This document shows, one piece after another, positions 62,999 through 64,000 of a DNA stretch of 64,000 nt (position 1 is its first letter; every line of letters begins with the position of its first letter). The position numbers and the translations under genes were made by a program. Source of the DNA: Bacteroidia bacterium (lineage in GTDB: Bacteria; Bacteroidota; Bacteroidia; UKL13-3); the NCBI GenBank assembly GCA_019695215.1, contig JAIBAK010000012.1, forward strand, positions 1 to 64,000, written 5' to 3'. The notes under the pieces are model-generated. The model was not told the DNA's origin. It saw only the letters and a program-made list of their open reading frames with translations, and ran no database searches.

Positions 62999-63559
62999 TT
63001 GAGTACCCGCGGTCAAACTTTAAGTGATGAGGAGTTGATTGTTCTTTGCCGGAACAATCAGGTTTCTGCACAAAACGAACTTTACAAACGTTTTGCCAGA
63101 AGGGTAATGGGTATTGCCATGCGCTACAGCCGCAACCGCGAGGATGCTCAGGACATTGTTCAGGATAGTTTTGTGAAAATTTTTCTTGGCCTTAAAAATT
63201 TTAAGGGCGATGGGTCTTTTGAAGGATGGATAAAACGCATTGCAGTAAACACAGCCATCAACCATATTCAGAAACAGCTGAAGTTTACCAACGAAACAGA
63301 TATTGATGCTGCTTCTGAACTGATATACGATAACCAGATTATTAAAAACATATCGGCCAACGAACTCATTGGTTTGGTACAAGCCATGCCCGATGGATTT
63401 CGTACCGTATTTAACCTGTTCGTCATTGAGGGTTACCCTCATCAGGAAATAGGCGAAATGCTGGGTATTTCAGAAGGAACATCCAAATCGCAATTAGCCA
63501 GAGCCCGCCAGCATCTGGCCAATAAAATTAAATCGAAAAAGTTAGATTATAATGAATAG
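62999..63559 (+). CDS. ECF-type RNA polymerase sigma factor (2)
   Basis: 186 residues. The start is TTG at 62999-63001: an in-frame TAA lies five codons upstream and the first ATG inside would remove region 2. Region 2: RVMGIAMRYSRNREDAQDIV, QDSFVKIF, FEGWIKRIAVNTAINH. Region 4: MPDGFRTVFNLFVIEGYPHQ and IGEMLGISEGTSKSQLARAR. It overlaps the downstream anti-sigma-like gene by 8 bases. Confidence 0.93.
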   Translation: MSTRGQTLSDEELIVLCRNNQVSAQNELYKRFARRVMGIAMRYSRNREDAQDIVQDSFVKIFLGLKNFKGDGSFEGWIKRIAVNTAINHIQKQLKFTNETDIDAASELIYDNQIIKNISANELIGLVQAMPDGFRTVFNLFVIEGYPHQEIGEMLGISEGTSKSQLARARQHLANKIKSKKLDYNE

Positions 63560-64000
63560 TAATATGCAAAATCAGTTTGATGAACTCCTTCATCAGAAGT
63601 TGTACGACTTCTGTGATGATCCTGATGAAGGGCTGATTGATAAAATACATCAGAAAAAAGACCGGGTCATCCGCCTGTACCGATTAATCCCAATTATTTT
63701 GTCGGTAGTAGCCATTACTCTGGCCGGCATTTGGTTTTTCTCTTCTGAAAACGACCGGAAAAATTTAATGCCTGCTTTTGAAAGCAAACCCGCCCTTGTG
63801 CCCGAATCTTCCGTTTCTTCGGCCACACCTGCTTCCCGTTATGGTGCCCGCTTCACAGCCAGCGGCAATGCTACTGCTTCTGTTTCCTCATCACAAACGG
63901 CAGCCGTTACCCATAACAACAATCGTGTTATTCTAATGGAAGAGGCAATGCCTGCCGCCACACAAAACAGCCCGATACCCGCTCTTGTTTCTTCTTCAGA
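63552..64000 (+). CDS. Anti-sigma factor-like membrane protein, cut by window end
   Basis: 149 codons are visible from the ATG at 63552, which lies 8 bases inside the sigma gene; a second ATG at 63564 is possible. The first ~35 residues are polar (FDELLHQKLYDFCDDPDEG), followed by one membrane helix (about 45-65, LIPIILSVVAITLAGIWFF) and a Ser/Ala/Pro-rich periplasmic stretch. Same topology and position as the anti-sigma-like protein of operon 1. The 3' part is outside the window. Confidence 0.7.
   Translation, partial: MNSNMQNQFDELLHQKLYDFCDDPDEGLIDKIHQKKDRVIRLYRLIPIILSVVAITLAGIWFFSSENDRKNLMPAFESKPALVPESSVSSATPASRYGARFTASGNATASVSSSQTAAVTHNNNRVILMEEAMPAATQNSPIPALVSSS

Overview
The window looks like chromosomal DNA of a member of the phylum Bacteroidota. 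The evidence is: secreted proteins ending in type IX secretion (T9SS) sorting domains of type A (40683-45449) and type B (49320-53732); a TonB-dependent receptor and a DUF5686 protein, each with a CarboxypepD_reg-like N-terminus; tandem DUF1573 proteins; a fused alpha/beta 2-oxo acid dehydrogenase E1; menaquinone genes menD and menB; and several exact copies of the Bacteroidota -7 promoter element TAnnTTTG. I cannot assign class or genus. No rRNA, tRNA, CRISPR array, complete insertion sequence or prophage was seen.

Layout. 1-151: start of an NAD(P)-binding epimerase-like gene. 236-6021: an A+T-rich two-gene module on the minus strand, an HNH endonuclease with a ScoMcrA-like (sulfur-binding-domain-like) N-terminus, translationally coupled by an ATGA overlap to a 1604-residue protein joining a DEDD exonuclease, a RecQ-type SF2 helicase and a UvrD-type SF1 helicase. 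This is the best candidate for an unusual (probably anti-foreign-DNA) system. 6134-8276: APC permease divergent from a membrane-protein/XRE-regulator pair, with a palindrome between two facing promoters. 8363-10583: two TPR proteins separated by a palindromic repeat, divergent from a WYL regulator. 10619-12847: sulfur operon (SQR-like flavoprotein, TusE/DsrC-like and DsrE-like proteins) with a palindrome upstream and a terminator downstream. 12826-18690: GyrI-like, VanW, lipoprotein, acyl-CoA dehydrogenase, YqeY, phosphosulfolactate synthase and a TPR protein, all on the minus strand.

18814-33898: M1 peptidase; a LtaS-like / GH3 / LtaS-like cluster on the minus strand; then a plus-strand run of a small hypothetical protein, a cyclophilin, a DUF5686 protein, menD and menB. 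34405-38114 is an accessory patch: three tandem copies of a palindromic element that also occurs at 8716-8799, a possible truncated ORF, an orphan PD-(D/E)XK protein, a coiled-coil membrane protein and two copies (one decayed) of a small hairpin-associated ORF. 38115-40610: an Ntn-type amide hydrolase with a membrane tail, a DinB protein and an outer-membrane protein.

40683-57719 holds the large T9SS cargo proteins, the TonB receptor, ComF, three DUF1573 paralogues and the fused E1. The last 6 kb carries two ECF sigma/anti-sigma modules flanking a CapA-like phosphoesterase and a sodium:solute symporter; the second module runs off the window end. Functional assignments rest on motifs read by eye; no database or structure search was possible.
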